Assembly: GCF_000711825.1 (NCBI RefSeq)
Contig: NZ_JONJ01000007.1
Location: 1-64,000 of the forward strand
Direction of reading: 5' to 3'
DNA length: 64,000 nucleotides
Source of the DNA: [Clostridium] aminophilum DSM 10710
Lineage (GTDB): Bacteria > Bacillota > Clostridia > Lachnospirales > Lachnospiraceae
Shown here: piece by piece, positions 16,832-25,399 of the stretch
Layout of the letters: each line of letters begins with the position of its first letter
How positions within the stretch are numbered: the stretch's first letter is position 1
The notes under the pieces: generated by a model
Database searches by the model: none
The model's input: only the letters and a program-made list of their open reading frames with translations
What the model was told of the DNA's origin: nothing
Translations under genes and position numbers: made by a program

Positions 16832-17950
16832 TTACTTGATCTCTTTCAGCTTTGCATAGATGTTCTTTGTGGTCTCACTTCTGTTTGCAACATTGTCGAT
16901 CAGAGTCTGGCAGTTCTTCTGGAACGGAGCGATGTCAACCTTTGTTACGGTTACGCCCAGATCTTTTGCCTGCTTGTAGTATTTCTCACGAAGCTCGCCG
17001 CAGAGCTTGAATGCGGTGTCCACGGAGTCTGCCGCAACCTTCTTGAGTGCTTCCTGATCCTCCGGGCTCATGGCGTTCATCACGTCAGCGGAGATAACGA
17101 GTTCATCCGGAATCATCAGATGACCGGTCTCGTTGTAATACGGAGCAACCTCATACTGCTTCAGATCAACATAGGTGATGATGTTGTTCTCTGCGCCGTC
17201 CAGTGTCTTGGTCTGAATTGCGGAGTAAACATCGCCCTGGCTCATCGGAGTGCCGACGCCGCCCATGGCGTTCATCATCTGAATCATGGTATCCGACTGC
17301 ATGACACGAATCTTCTTTCCGCTCAGCTCCTCCGGAGTGGTGATCGCGCCGTCGCGGCTGTATACGTTTCTCGGTCCAAGGCTGTATGCTGCCAGACACC
17401 GGAAACCTGCGCTCTCGGTGGAAGCAAACAGTTCATCCAGCACGCCGGACTTAAAGAGTTTTTCCTGCTGCTCTACGCTGTCATAAATGTACGGAGTTCC
17501 GATGATGGCGAAATCCGGGTTTACACCCTCTACAATCGAGTTTGCAACCAGTGCCATGTCGATCGCACCGACCTCAACCGACTGAAGAGAATCTGCCTGA
17601 TTTCCCAGAAGCTCATTCGGATATACTTCGATGGAATAACGGCCGTTTGTCGCATCATAGAGCTCATCGCTCATTCTTCTTACGGTTTCCGCCTCCGGGT
17701 TCTCCGCAGACTGGTTAAATGCACATTTCAGAACGGTCTCGCCCTGCTTTGTTCCGGTCACTGCGCCGTCTGCCTTGGTCTCGGCAGCCGCACCCTTCGT
17801 CTCGGCAGCCGACTCTGCCGCGGTGGTTCCTGCAGCCTCGGTCTTGTTCTCGGCAGCTGCCGTGGTCTGTGCGGAAGATCCGCCTCCACATGCCGCAAGC
17901 CCCATAACCATGCTCATTGTCAGTGCCGTTGCAAATACTTTGCGTTTCAT
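16832..17950 (-). CDS. dctP: TRAP transporter solute-binding lipoprotein
   Basis: Extracellular binding protein of 372 residues. The signal peptide ends in the lipobox MGLAAC, so Cys21 should be lipidated; an Ala/Glu/Thr-rich linker (about 25-65) follows. The DctP fold begins near LKCAFNQSAENPEAE. The conserved arginine that salt-bridges the carboxylate of acidic ligands is likely the Arg in GKKIRVMQS. The start at 17950 follows GGGAGG. It is the first gene of the uronate operon, 70 bp downstream of an operator-like site. The ligand is probably an unsaturated (di)galacturonate or another uronate, by context. Confidence 0.94.
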   Translation of the reverse strand: MKRKVFATALTMSMVMGLAACGGGSSAQTTAAAENKTEAAGTTAAESAAETKGAAAETKADGAVTGTKQGETVLKCAFNQSAENPEAETVRRMSDELYDATNGRYSIEVYPNELLGNQADSLQSVEVGAIDMALVANSIVEGVNPDFAIIGTPYIYDSVEQQEKLFKSGVLDELFASTESAGFRCLAAYSLGPRNVYSRDGAITTPEELSGKKIRVMQSDTMIQMMNAMGGVGTPMSQGDVYSAIQTKTLDGAENNIITYVDLKQYEVAPYYNETGHLMIPDELVISADVMNAMSPEDQEALKKVAADSVDTAFKLCGELREKYYKQAKDLGVTVTKVDIAPFQKNCQTLIDNVANRSETTKNIYAKLKEIK

Positions 17951-18020
17951 CTTGTTTTCCTCCCTTAATATATTGTTACCGCAGGCCTATTCCGGCGGTA
18001 ATAAACAATGATTATTAAAA

Positions 18021-18034
18021 TGGTATCGGTTTCA
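18021..18034. promoter_or_regulatory. LacI-type operator-like site O1 (dctP upstream)
   Basis: On the minus strand it reads TGAAACCGATACCA with the central CG typical of LacI-family operators. It lies about 70 bp before the dctP start and shares the TGAAACCG half with O2 and O3. Confidence 0.65.
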
Positions 18035-18194
18035 CATACGTTGTTAACTCGCAAAAGTATTAATTCTGATACAATCCATCCGATTTACAGTTGTTTTGCA
18101 TAATATCCATTATTTATTTTGACTTTTCTTTATCAATTCCGATATCTATCTGCTGAAATGTTTCCCATTCCGTTAGAAGTTTTCCCGTCTGCTA

Positions 18195-18208
18195 TGGTAA
18201 CGGTTTCA
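18195..18208. promoter_or_regulatory. LacI-type operator-like site O2
   Basis: On the minus strand it reads TGAAACCGTTACCA. It lies between the end of the LacI-family gene and dctP, 174 bp upstream of O1, a spacing that could allow looping. Confidence 0.6.
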
Positions 18209-18254
18209 TCAGCGAGGAAAAACTATTGTTTTCCGGATCCCCGTCCCCCGCTTC

Positions 18255-19295
18255 TCAGCGGACCGTGGATCCACGCACCTCCAGTTTGCTCGGAAGGACA
18301 ATTTTCCGGCATGCCGGGTCTCCTTCACCGCTCAGCCGGTCCAGAATGATCTTCGCAGCTTCCGCGCCGACCGCAAAGGAATCCTGCGCAATGGTCGTAA
18401 TCCCCGGCGGGATCAGATCTGCCCAGCCCCAATTATCGAATCCGCACACACCGACATCCGCGCCGGCCTGAAGCTTCATCTTCTGAAGTGCATTCAGAAT
18501 GTCGAGCATCGCCACACCGTTTACCGCAAACAGCGCAACTCTCTCCTGAGAATACGTCGTGATGAATTTCAGGATTTTGTCCGCGCATCCGGAACCGTCT
18601 CCATGGCTGACATACTCATAAACGGTATCCCGGCCATCGTATCCGAACACTTCCTCCATCGTTTTCAGATAACCGGAAAGTCTTGCCATCCGGGTTGTGT
18701 TCTTGCCGATCCCGTTTGCGAAGAAACCGACTTTCGTGTACCCCATCCGGCTCAGATACTGCATACAGCTGCAGGTCATCTCCGTATTGTTGGTCTCGAC
18801 GGTGTCGATCTCTCCCGGAATGGACAGGCACCGGTCCGCAAAGACCACCGGAAGTCCGTTGTCCCGAAGCTGAAGAAGAAACCGGTCATTGGCTCCGGTC
18901 GAGTTCACGATCAATCCGTCCACCTGACTCTCCAGGAAACTGTCGATCGCATTTCTCTCGTTAACCGGATTATCCTCGCTGTCCGCAAGGATCAGACGAT
19001 ATCCCTGTTCATTGAGAACACTGCTGATGCCCTTGACCAGAATCGAGGAGAACGGGCTGCCGATATCGCTGACCAGACATCCGATGGTGCGGCTGCTCCG
19101 TGATTTCAGGCTCTGCGCAATCCGGTTCGGACGGTAGTCGAGTTCTTCCACAACACTGGCAATTCGTTCTCTTGTATCGGCAGAGATCATCTCAAATCGA
19201 CCGTTCAGAAAACGCGAAACAGTCGTCTTCGATACACCGGCCTTTTCCGCGACATAATTGATGGTGATTTTCGTGCCGCCATGTTTTGCCGTCAT
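18255..19295 (-). CDS. LacI family transcriptional regulator of the uronate locus (KdgR-like)
   Basis: DNA-binding regulator of 346 residues. The N-terminal helix-turn-helix is TINYVAEKAGVSKTTVSRFL with the hinge helix RPNRIAQSLKS, followed by a periplasmic-binding-protein-like effector domain. It sits 304 bp upstream of dctP in the same direction. Three sites with the half TGAAACCG lie before dctP and before its own gene, so repression with autoregulation by a uronate intermediate such as KDG is likely. A KdgR-type role is an inference from context and family, so I give no symbol. Confidence 0.92.
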   Translation of the reverse strand: MTAKHGGTKITINYVAEKAGVSKTTVSRFLNGRFEMISADTRERIASVVEELDYRPNRIAQSLKSRSSRTIGCLVSDIGSPFSSILVKGISSVLNEQGYRLILADSEDNPVNERNAIDSFLESQVDGLIVNSTGANDRFLLQLRDNGLPVVFADRCLSIPGEIDTVETNNTEMTCSCMQYLSRMGYTKVGFFANGIGKNTTRMARLSGYLKTMEEVFGYDGRDTVYEYVSHGDGSGCADKILKFITTYSQERVALFAVNGVAMLDILNALQKMKLQAGADVGVCGFDNWGWADLIPPGITTIAQDSFAVGAEAAKIILDRLSGEGDPACRKIVLPSKLEVRGSTVR

Positions 19296-19349
19296 GTTTA
19301 TGATCTCTCCTTTCTTTTCTTTTTTGTTTCCTTCTTGATGATATGTTTA

Positions 19350-19365
19350 TGAAACCGATTTGTCA
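19350..19365. promoter_or_regulatory. LacI-type operator-like site O3 (regulator upstream)
   Basis: TGAAACCGATTTGTCA on the plus strand lies 55 bp before the LacI-family start. The core AAACCGATTT is a near-palindrome around CG, consistent with autoregulation. Confidence 0.65.
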
Positions 19366-19749
19366 ATTTCAAAGTGCTGTGTAGAATATACTTTCGTCAC
19401 AATGTCGTAAGTTTACTACTGTAATTTATTAGATTTGTCTATTCAATTTTAGGTCCATCTTCTATTATGCCCTAAATTCATCCTCGTTTTTTGTGTATTT
19501 TTATCCGAACAATTCATTTCGTATGGAACCGGTATCATCCGCCGGATCCAACGTTTTTTCCTGCGGCCTGCAGTTCTCATGATCCGCCCTGTCGCTTCGC
19601 TTCTCCGACGTTTCGTTTTCAGGATCCGTCAGTCCGGAAAGACGGTATACTTTTCCACCATCTTCACCGGGTCAGCTGAAAACACCGGCCAAACATCTCT
19701 TTCTCACCGAGGGTGATTTCCTTCCATCCGGAGGGATTTCTGCTCATAC
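19366..19749. other. Intergenic gap upstream of the LacI-family gene
   Basis: AT-rich near 19380-19500 (probable promoter region of the regulator), then GC-richer sequence up to the acetyltransferase stop. I see no supported gene, RNA or clear terminator. Confidence 0.5.
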
Positions 19750-20244
19750 TCAAAGATAATACTCCATCTCTATACATTTCCACACGCCGGACGGTATCTC
19801 ATAATCGATAGTCTTGACCGGGGTGAACCCCACAGCCTCATAGCAGTGCACCGCGTCGGGATTGTTCGCAAAAACGAGAAGCTCCGCCCTGCGTGCGGAG
19901 AGCTTCCGTGCATACTCCAGCGCAAGCTGAATCATTTTCTTCCCCAGTCCCTGACCGCGGAAATCCGGCCGGAGAATCACATAACCAATGCGGACATTGG
20001 AATCATCCGCCTGATCCGGATACCGGACTGTAAAATGTCCCACCAGTTCTCCGCTTTCGTTCTCCACCGAAAGCGGGAAGAAACGTCCCTCCTGTATCTG
20101 CGGAGCATAGTGAGAATCCAGCTCATACGCGCCGATCGGCAGATGATCGAATACTTCCGCCGTCCACCGGTACATTTCATCCTTCGTTCTTACCCAACGG
20201 CAGATCTCCGCCGAGTCCTCCCGGCGATAATCCCTGATTCGCAT
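19750..20244 (-). CDS. GNAT family N-acetyltransferase
   Basis: Acetyl-CoA-dependent N-acetyltransferase of 164 residues. It has the N-terminal IRDYRREDSAEICRWV helix, the IGYVILRPDFRGQGLGKKMI motif A that binds CoA (R/Q-x-x-G-x-G/A) and the LLVFANNPDAVHCYEAVGF motif B. The ATG at 20244 is chosen because GGAG lies six bases upstream; the ATG at 20250 is only one base from that site. The substrate is unknown. Confidence 0.92.
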   Translation of the reverse strand: MRIRDYRREDSAEICRWVRTKDEMYRWTAEVFDHLPIGAYELDSHYAPQIQEGRFFPLSVENESGELVGHFTVRYPDQADDSNVRIGYVILRPDFRGQGLGKKMIQLALEYARKLSARRAELLVFANNPDAVHCYEAVGFTPVKTIDYEIPSGVWKCIEMEYYL

Positions 20245-20449
20245 ATTCATCTCCTCTGTTCTTTCTGTTTATCTGTTCTTTCTGTCTCTCTGTTATCCGT
20301 TTTTCTGTTCTTCCAGCTTTTGTCTTTTATTATAAGTTGTTTGCAGTTCAAAGGAAAGTTCTTCTTCCAATGCTATGTCATATTATGCGCTGCAATTTCC
20401 TGTCCTGTCGCATCCATCCCTGACATAACCGGTCACATATGTTCCGTGA

Positions 20450-20580
20450 ATCTGCCTGATCGGTCTGATCGGATCGATCTGTCATGTCTGCCTTATCTGC
20501 TCACTCGGTCTGATCTGTCCGTCCCGCCTGATCGGTCTGATCTGCCTGATCGGTCTTCTCTGCCCGCTCTGCCTGACCTG
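20450..20580. repeat. CTGATCGGT-type short tandem repeats across the HD-GYP stop codon
   Basis: Repeated CTGATCGGTCTGATC-like units run through the last 20 or so codons of the HD-GYP gene and continue past its stop codon. They encode a TDQADQTDQAGRTDQ-type tail, which looks like repeat expansion rather than conserved domain. Confidence 0.65.
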
Positions 20581-23062
20581 CCGCCGATTCATTGGCCGGA
20601 GACTCTTTTTCCCGCATCTGGTAATCCCGGTCTTCCTCAATCAGTTCAATCATCACCTGGGCATATCTCGGATCAAACTGTGTCCCGATGCCCTTGCGGA
20701 TCTCCTCCAGCACTGTACTCTGCGGCATCACATTGCGGTAACTCCGTCTGCTGGTCATCGCGTCATAGGCATCCGCTACAGCGATGATCCGGACTTTTTC
20801 CGGTATCGCCTCGCCGGCGATTCCGTCCGGATATCCGCTTCCGTCGTAGCATTCGTGATGCCATCTTGCCGCAACCGCCAGATTCGGGTTTTCCCTGATA
20901 CTCTCCAGAATACTGCTTCCGATGACCGGATGTTTTTTGATAATCTCGTTTTCCTCATCGGAAAGCCGGGAAGCCTTGTTGATCACCTCATCCGGAATAC
21001 CGATCTTGCCGACATCATGAAGGAGGCCCATCATATAGATCTCATCCTGATCCGGCACAGAGAAACCGCTGCGCGACGCAATCATTCTCGAATACTCTGC
21101 CACACGGGCGGAATGACCGTTGGTGTATTTGTCTTTCGCATCGACTGCAGCTGCAAGCGCCGTGACGACCTGAAGGTTCATCTCCTCCACTTTTTTTCCG
21201 TAAGCCTGCTCATTCTTATACGCGATATAGTAGAAGAACGTAATCAAGCAGAATATGATGATGGATACCACGATATTGACCGCCAGCTGGGAATAGGTAT
21301 CCTCCAGAAGTTCCGCATCGCGGATCACAATCACGGAATACCACTGTTTCATGACCGGGGCCACAAATAAGGTACAGTCCTCGCCGTGAATTTTCGCGGT
21401 GATTCTTCCTTCTTTCGCATTGATGATCTTTTCGAGAAGACTGGAATCGTACTGCGCGTCAAGGTTCTGTCCGCTCTTCTCATCTTCCCGGTGGGCCACG
21501 ATGAAACCGTCCTCGTTGACCACCATACCGTATCCTTTTCCGGCGATGTCCTCTCTCTCTGTGACTTCCTTGATATGACCGACAATCACATCCAGGCAGA
21601 CGACATTCCGGAACGGAGCTCCGGCTGCGTTCTGGCTGTCCGTAATCTCTTTTCCGACGGTAATGACAACCTCTCCGGTCTGGGCATCGACATACGGAGA
21701 CACGATCACGACTTCGCCGTTTGCGGCCAGTGCCGACTGATACCAGTCTCTCTCTGCCGGATCATACCCCGCCGGCGGCTCCCATCCGAGGCCGTCCAGA
21801 TAAATTCCGTCGATGCTGGCGTAAAGTCCGGTAAAGTTCTCGTCGAACTCTTGCGCAACTCTCTTGGTCTGTTCTTTGATATACTGTTCAATCTCCTGTA
21901 CAGATCTTCCGTCCTGTTTCATCAGATCGACACTGTCCGCCGCAACCCGTACCGTGGTCACCGCTACCGTCAGATAGTTTTCCAGATCCGTCGCCGATGC
22001 TTTGATCGCCTTCTCGCCATCCTCATACATGCTGACAACCGATGCCCGGTACAGGACCATATTGTTATACGCTACAGCAAGTACCATCAGAATCAATGTG
22101 ACAGCAATGGTAAAAATAAAGTTAATCCTGCTCCGCCGGCCGGCGCTCATGTTCTTTCCCTTCGTCAGAATACGGCGGTAGCGCGAACCCATCACGCAAA
22201 GCAGTCCGAAAATCAGGATAATCAGAATGGCTGATATGGAAAACAGACAGATGACGATCGGATCCTCGTTCAAAATCGTCGGAATCCGTATTGAAAAGGA
22301 ATCTCGGATCATGACCGCAAGAAATAATCCCGCAGTGCAGATTCCCAGAATAATAATGGTGACAATCGCCTGAACCGCAACCTGAAGACCGAGTTCCGAT
22401 ACATTTCTCTGCGTCCGGTCTTTTTTTCTCGGCTCATAATATTTTGCAGTTCCGAACACCAGAAGAACCCGGAGAATAGCCCCGAATACCGTAAAATACA
22501 GATACGGATTGGACAGCTCACTGTCCCAGGAAAAACAGGAGGATGTCCACATCACGTGGTCCGATACGACATACAGCAGTACGATCAGAGAAAACCAGGG
22601 GAAAACCCTTCCCGGCACCTGTTTTGACCGGTAGTGCATCAGATCCTGCAGGCAGAATATCAGCGTAAGTGTTGTAATTCCGACTTCCCATGTATTGTTC
22701 AGAATGCCGCCGTATTGAATATAGAGCCAGAATAAGGGAATTCCGGTTACAACCGGCAGAATCATGACCGGATGAAAGTAACGCTGTGCGCTTGTATGGC
22801 GCATGAAATAGACTGCCAGAAGAAGAAGGCAGTAGCTGACATTCCAGCCGAAATATGCGACAAACTCGGAGACATCCGGGTAAGAGGGCATGATCAGCTG
22901 ATAGACGGTCCAATAATACTCACTCAGAAAATTTGCAAGAAAAAAAGCGATGATGATTCGATAGCCACGCTTCGGGGTCTCAATATACTTAAAAACGCAA
23001 TACAAAAGTCCGACGATGGTACCGAGAAGCGAGACAATGTTTTCAAAATTGGCAAATGTCAT
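20501..23062 (-). CDS. Large membrane HD-GYP receptor with N-terminal polytopic and Cache domains
   Basis: Predicted c-di-GMP phosphodiesterase of 853 residues. The first 340 residues hold about nine to ten hydrophobic helices, unusually many for this family. A dCache-type extracytoplasmic sensor follows with DPAERDWYQSALAANGEV (about 445-462), then another TM helix and the HD-GYP domain. The metal-binding HD is in MMGLLHDVGKIGIPD and the HHECYDGSGYP signature is present. The start has GGAGG seven bases upstream. The last 30 residues are a Thr/Asp/Gln repeat tail from DNA repeat expansion. It follows the DUF6765-like gene by 86 bp and may share its transcript. Confidence 0.9.
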   Translation of the reverse strand: MTFANFENIVSLLGTIVGLLYCVFKYIETPKRGYRIIIAFFLANFLSEYYWTVYQLIMPSYPDVSEFVAYFGWNVSYCLLLLAVYFMRHTSAQRYFHPVMILPVVTGIPLFWLYIQYGGILNNTWEVGITTLTLIFCLQDLMHYRSKQVPGRVFPWFSLIVLLYVVSDHVMWTSSCFSWDSELSNPYLYFTVFGAILRVLLVFGTAKYYEPRKKDRTQRNVSELGLQVAVQAIVTIIILGICTAGLFLAVMIRDSFSIRIPTILNEDPIVICLFSISAILIILIFGLLCVMGSRYRRILTKGKNMSAGRRSRINFIFTIAVTLILMVLAVAYNNMVLYRASVVSMYEDGEKAIKASATDLENYLTVAVTTVRVAADSVDLMKQDGRSVQEIEQYIKEQTKRVAQEFDENFTGLYASIDGIYLDGLGWEPPAGYDPAERDWYQSALAANGEVVIVSPYVDAQTGEVVITVGKEITDSQNAAGAPFRNVVCLDVIVGHIKEVTEREDIAGKGYGMVVNEDGFIVAHREDEKSGQNLDAQYDSSLLEKIINAKEGRITAKIHGEDCTLFVAPVMKQWYSVIVIRDAELLEDTYSQLAVNIVVSIIIFCLITFFYYIAYKNEQAYGKKVEEMNLQVVTALAAAVDAKDKYTNGHSARVAEYSRMIASRSGFSVPDQDEIYMMGLLHDVGKIGIPDEVINKASRLSDEENEIIKKHPVIGSSILESIRENPNLAVAARWHHECYDGSGYPDGIAGEAIPEKVRIIAVADAYDAMTSRRSYRNVMPQSTVLEEIRKGIGTQFDPRYAQVMIELIEEDRDYQMREKESPANESAAGQAERAEKTDQADQTDQAGRTDQTE

Positions 23063-23148
23063 ACTTCAACCTCCGGCATCCGTACTCTGTGAAGCCCGAT
23101 TTTTTCTCATAAATACACACTTTTATTATATAATATGAGTGTCCGCCG

Positions 23149-24249
23149 TTACAACCTGACTTTCGCAAAACCGGCCAGGCGGTTTCCCGATTCCCGAATC
23201 CGGGATGTGATCATTCCCTTCTGACGCAGCGCCGCCTCCAGAAAGCCGCCCAGGAACGTCTCCTTTTTTTTCGAAGAATCCGTATTCATATACTCTTCCG
23301 AATACGTCTCCCGGTCAAACGCCGGGATGTTCTCCTTCCCCAGACTCTCTCCAAACGCCTTCCAGTCCGCCGATGCATCCACCTGCCTTTTTCGGATGAT
23401 TTCATGAATCCGTTCCTCATACGGCCGGATCGCCTCGTCGGCATAGGTTTCTTTTTCAAAACACTCATATTCCCCGCGAAGATATTTCAGCGCATAAACC
23501 ATCTGGGAAAACGCGCGATAATAGTCGGAGGGATTATCCTTCAGGATTTCCCGGTACTCCCCCCATGCGGGCTGGTAGACATACCGGATAAAGCTGTAAT
23601 CAGGCAAATGTCCCGCTCTTCCGTGTCCCAGATTCATGATGGAGTTTTCCGATGACTGATACATGCTGCCGACATAGACACCCTTCTCCGGATCCTCGGC
23701 CGCGGAGGGATTGTGCGAAAACACGATTTTCTTTTTCAGAAAACTTCCGTCTTCCTGCTCAAACAGTTCAAAGAAATGCGCATCCGTATTGTTGATCACC
23801 AGCGACGGAGTCCCCGCAAAGTAGGTGTGGGCCCAGGTGTCGGCCAGCACGTGCATTGCAACTCCTGCTGCCTGTGTCCCTTTTCCCCTGGCCAATGTGA
23901 CCGTATCCGTCAGAAGATCACCGTTCGGTCCGCAGATCAGACGGTATTTATCTTTATAGTTTTTGGAGCCTTTCCGGACATCCGCATGGAGATCTCTCGG
24001 AAGAAAATGGAATGACGACCAGATTCTCGTGATATCCCAAAGTCCCGGATGGTCCGTCCGCGCATCCATCAGTTCCAGTTTCAGCTGGGTGGTGGCAGCC
24101 TGCGCCGGTCCGCCCACTTTTTTCAGAAAGGTTCTGGAACAGTGATCCACCATCTGTGCACAATAACAGATCTCAAGACACTGATTGTGATCATACCCTG
24201 CCAGTGCTGCCGCGCAGTATGTCGCGTAATAGTGAAAATCTTCCTGCAT
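23149..24249 (-). CDS. DUF6765-like alpha-helical protein
   Basis: Protein of 366 residues with no signal peptide or membrane helix. The N-terminal QEDFHYYATYCAAALAGY and a mid-protein AMHVLADTWAHTYFAGTP segment match the DUF6765 family, whose His/Asp pattern resembles zinc-dependent phospholipase C or S1/P1-like folds, so metal binding is plausible. The function is unknown. It is the fourth gene of a minus-strand run (guanine deaminase, two membrane proteins, this gene, HD-GYP), only 16 bp after the preceding membrane gene. Confidence 0.75.
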   Translation of the reverse strand: MQEDFHYYATYCAAALAGYDHNQCLEICYCAQMVDHCSRTFLKKVGGPAQAATTQLKLELMDARTDHPGLWDITRIWSSFHFLPRDLHADVRKGSKNYKDKYRLICGPNGDLLTDTVTLARGKGTQAAGVAMHVLADTWAHTYFAGTPSLVINNTDAHFFELFEQEDGSFLKKKIVFSHNPSAAEDPEKGVYVGSMYQSSENSIMNLGHGRAGHLPDYSFIRYVYQPAWGEYREILKDNPSDYYRAFSQMVYALKYLRGEYECFEKETYADEAIRPYEERIHEIIRKRQVDASADWKAFGESLGKENIPAFDRETYSEEYMNTDSSKKKETFLGGFLEAALRQKGMITSRIRESGNRLAGFAKVRL

Positions 24250-24265
24250 TCCAATCCCCCCAATA

Positions 24266-24796
24266 CTAATCGATCATGATCACCGGTGTCCGGCGGAACG
24301 CACTCAGGATCCGCATCACCGCCGAAAAGATCAGACCCATGGCAAAAATATCCACCACATAATCCGTTGATCTCAAAAAGAGAACACACAAAACCGCTAC
24401 TCCGATCTCCGTTGCGCCCTGGAACGTCTTCATTTTCCATGGGCCTTCAATCTCCCGGGATTCCCTTGCCCGCAGAATATCCACCAGACCGGAAAATGCC
24501 ATCGTTCCGGTGAGATACAGGAGAATATAGATCTGCGGAACCCGCACCAGCGATCCGGCAAATATCCCGAAATCAAACGCCAGAATTCCGCGATACAGGA
24601 TTCTGCGTCCTCCCGTCATGTACCTTGCCATTCGAAAGAAATACCAGACCTTGCGAACTCCATAGATTTCGAGGGCCAGAGAGTAGAGTCCGATAATCAG
24701 CGGATACACTTCTCCGCCGAACATCATCAGAAGAATTCCAGCCGGCAGAAGGACCAGTCCGATGACAATCTGCCGGATTCTCTGCCATATTGTCAT
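24266..24796 (-). CDS. Small multi-helix membrane protein (DUF308/HdeD-like)
   Basis: Protein of 176 residues with about five to six hydrophobic helices in pairs separated by short basic loops, similar in layout to HdeD-type DUF308 proteins. The start at 24796 overlaps the stop of the gene before it by four bases (ATGA) with GAGG six bases upstream; the ATG at 24817 is less likely. The function is unknown. The tight coupling suggests it works with the neighbouring membrane protein. Confidence 0.75.
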   Translation of the reverse strand: MTIWQRIRQIVIGLVLLPAGILLMMFGGEVYPLIIGLYSLALEIYGVRKVWYFFRMARYMTGGRRILYRGILAFDFGIFAGSLVRVPQIYILLYLTGTMAFSGLVDILRARESREIEGPWKMKTFQGATEIGVAVLCVLFLRSTDYVVDIFAMGLIFSAVMRILSAFRRTPVIMID

Positions 24797-25347
24797 AGCA
24801 CACCTCGTTTCAGACAATGAATCTTATATGCCGAATACATAAGATAGGCATAATTAAAAAAGGATGTGAATTCGAGAAGGAGCGACGCAAACCGGACTCC
24901 GCCATGATTCTCCGTCACCAAAAAGGCGACCACGCTGAATGCCAGCATTGTGCCGGATACAACCAGCACCAGACCGGCCATGACAAGATACGTCTTCGAT
25001 TTCTTCTTCCTGATTCCCCTGCCCTCACGGTAAGCATTCAAACCGATGTAAAAATGAAATAAAAAGACGATCGCCGACAGGATCAGAAGACCTCCGATCA
25101 TCACCACCCACACGATCAGACGGATTGTTTCCACCGGAATGTCTTCCGAAATCTCCAGACTGCCGAGCAATTCCGAAATCATCTTGTCGAAGGTCTCTTC
25201 CCCGAAAAAATATCCGGCAAACATCTTCAGGATATCCCACAGAGAGAACACGATAACCGCAATACCGCAGATCGCAAACGCATCGTTGTACCGTCTCAGC
25301 AGAATCTCTGTCTCACCGTTTTCCGGTGTATATGTGTCTTTCTCCAT
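24793..25347 (-). CDS. Uncharacterised membrane protein
   Basis: Protein of 184 residues with four predicted hydrophobic helices (about 25-45, 80-105, 120-142, 150-172) and a hydrophilic N-terminus. I do not recognise the family. It begins 53 bp after the guanine deaminase stop and overlaps the next membrane gene by four bases, so both likely form a complex or a co-regulated pair. Confidence 0.7.
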   Translation of the reverse strand: MEKDTYTPENGETEILLRRYNDAFAICGIAVIVFSLWDILKMFAGYFFGEETFDKMISELLGSLEISEDIPVETIRLIVWVVMIGGLLILSAIVFLFHFYIGLNAYREGRGIRKKKSKTYLVMAGLVLVVSGTMLAFSVVAFLVTENHGGVRFASLLLEFTSFFNYAYLMYSAYKIHCLKRGVL

Positions 25348-25399
25348 TTCTGCCTCCCCTGCTCTTCTCCTGTCTTGCGTTATCGTCCGTTCCGGGCCG

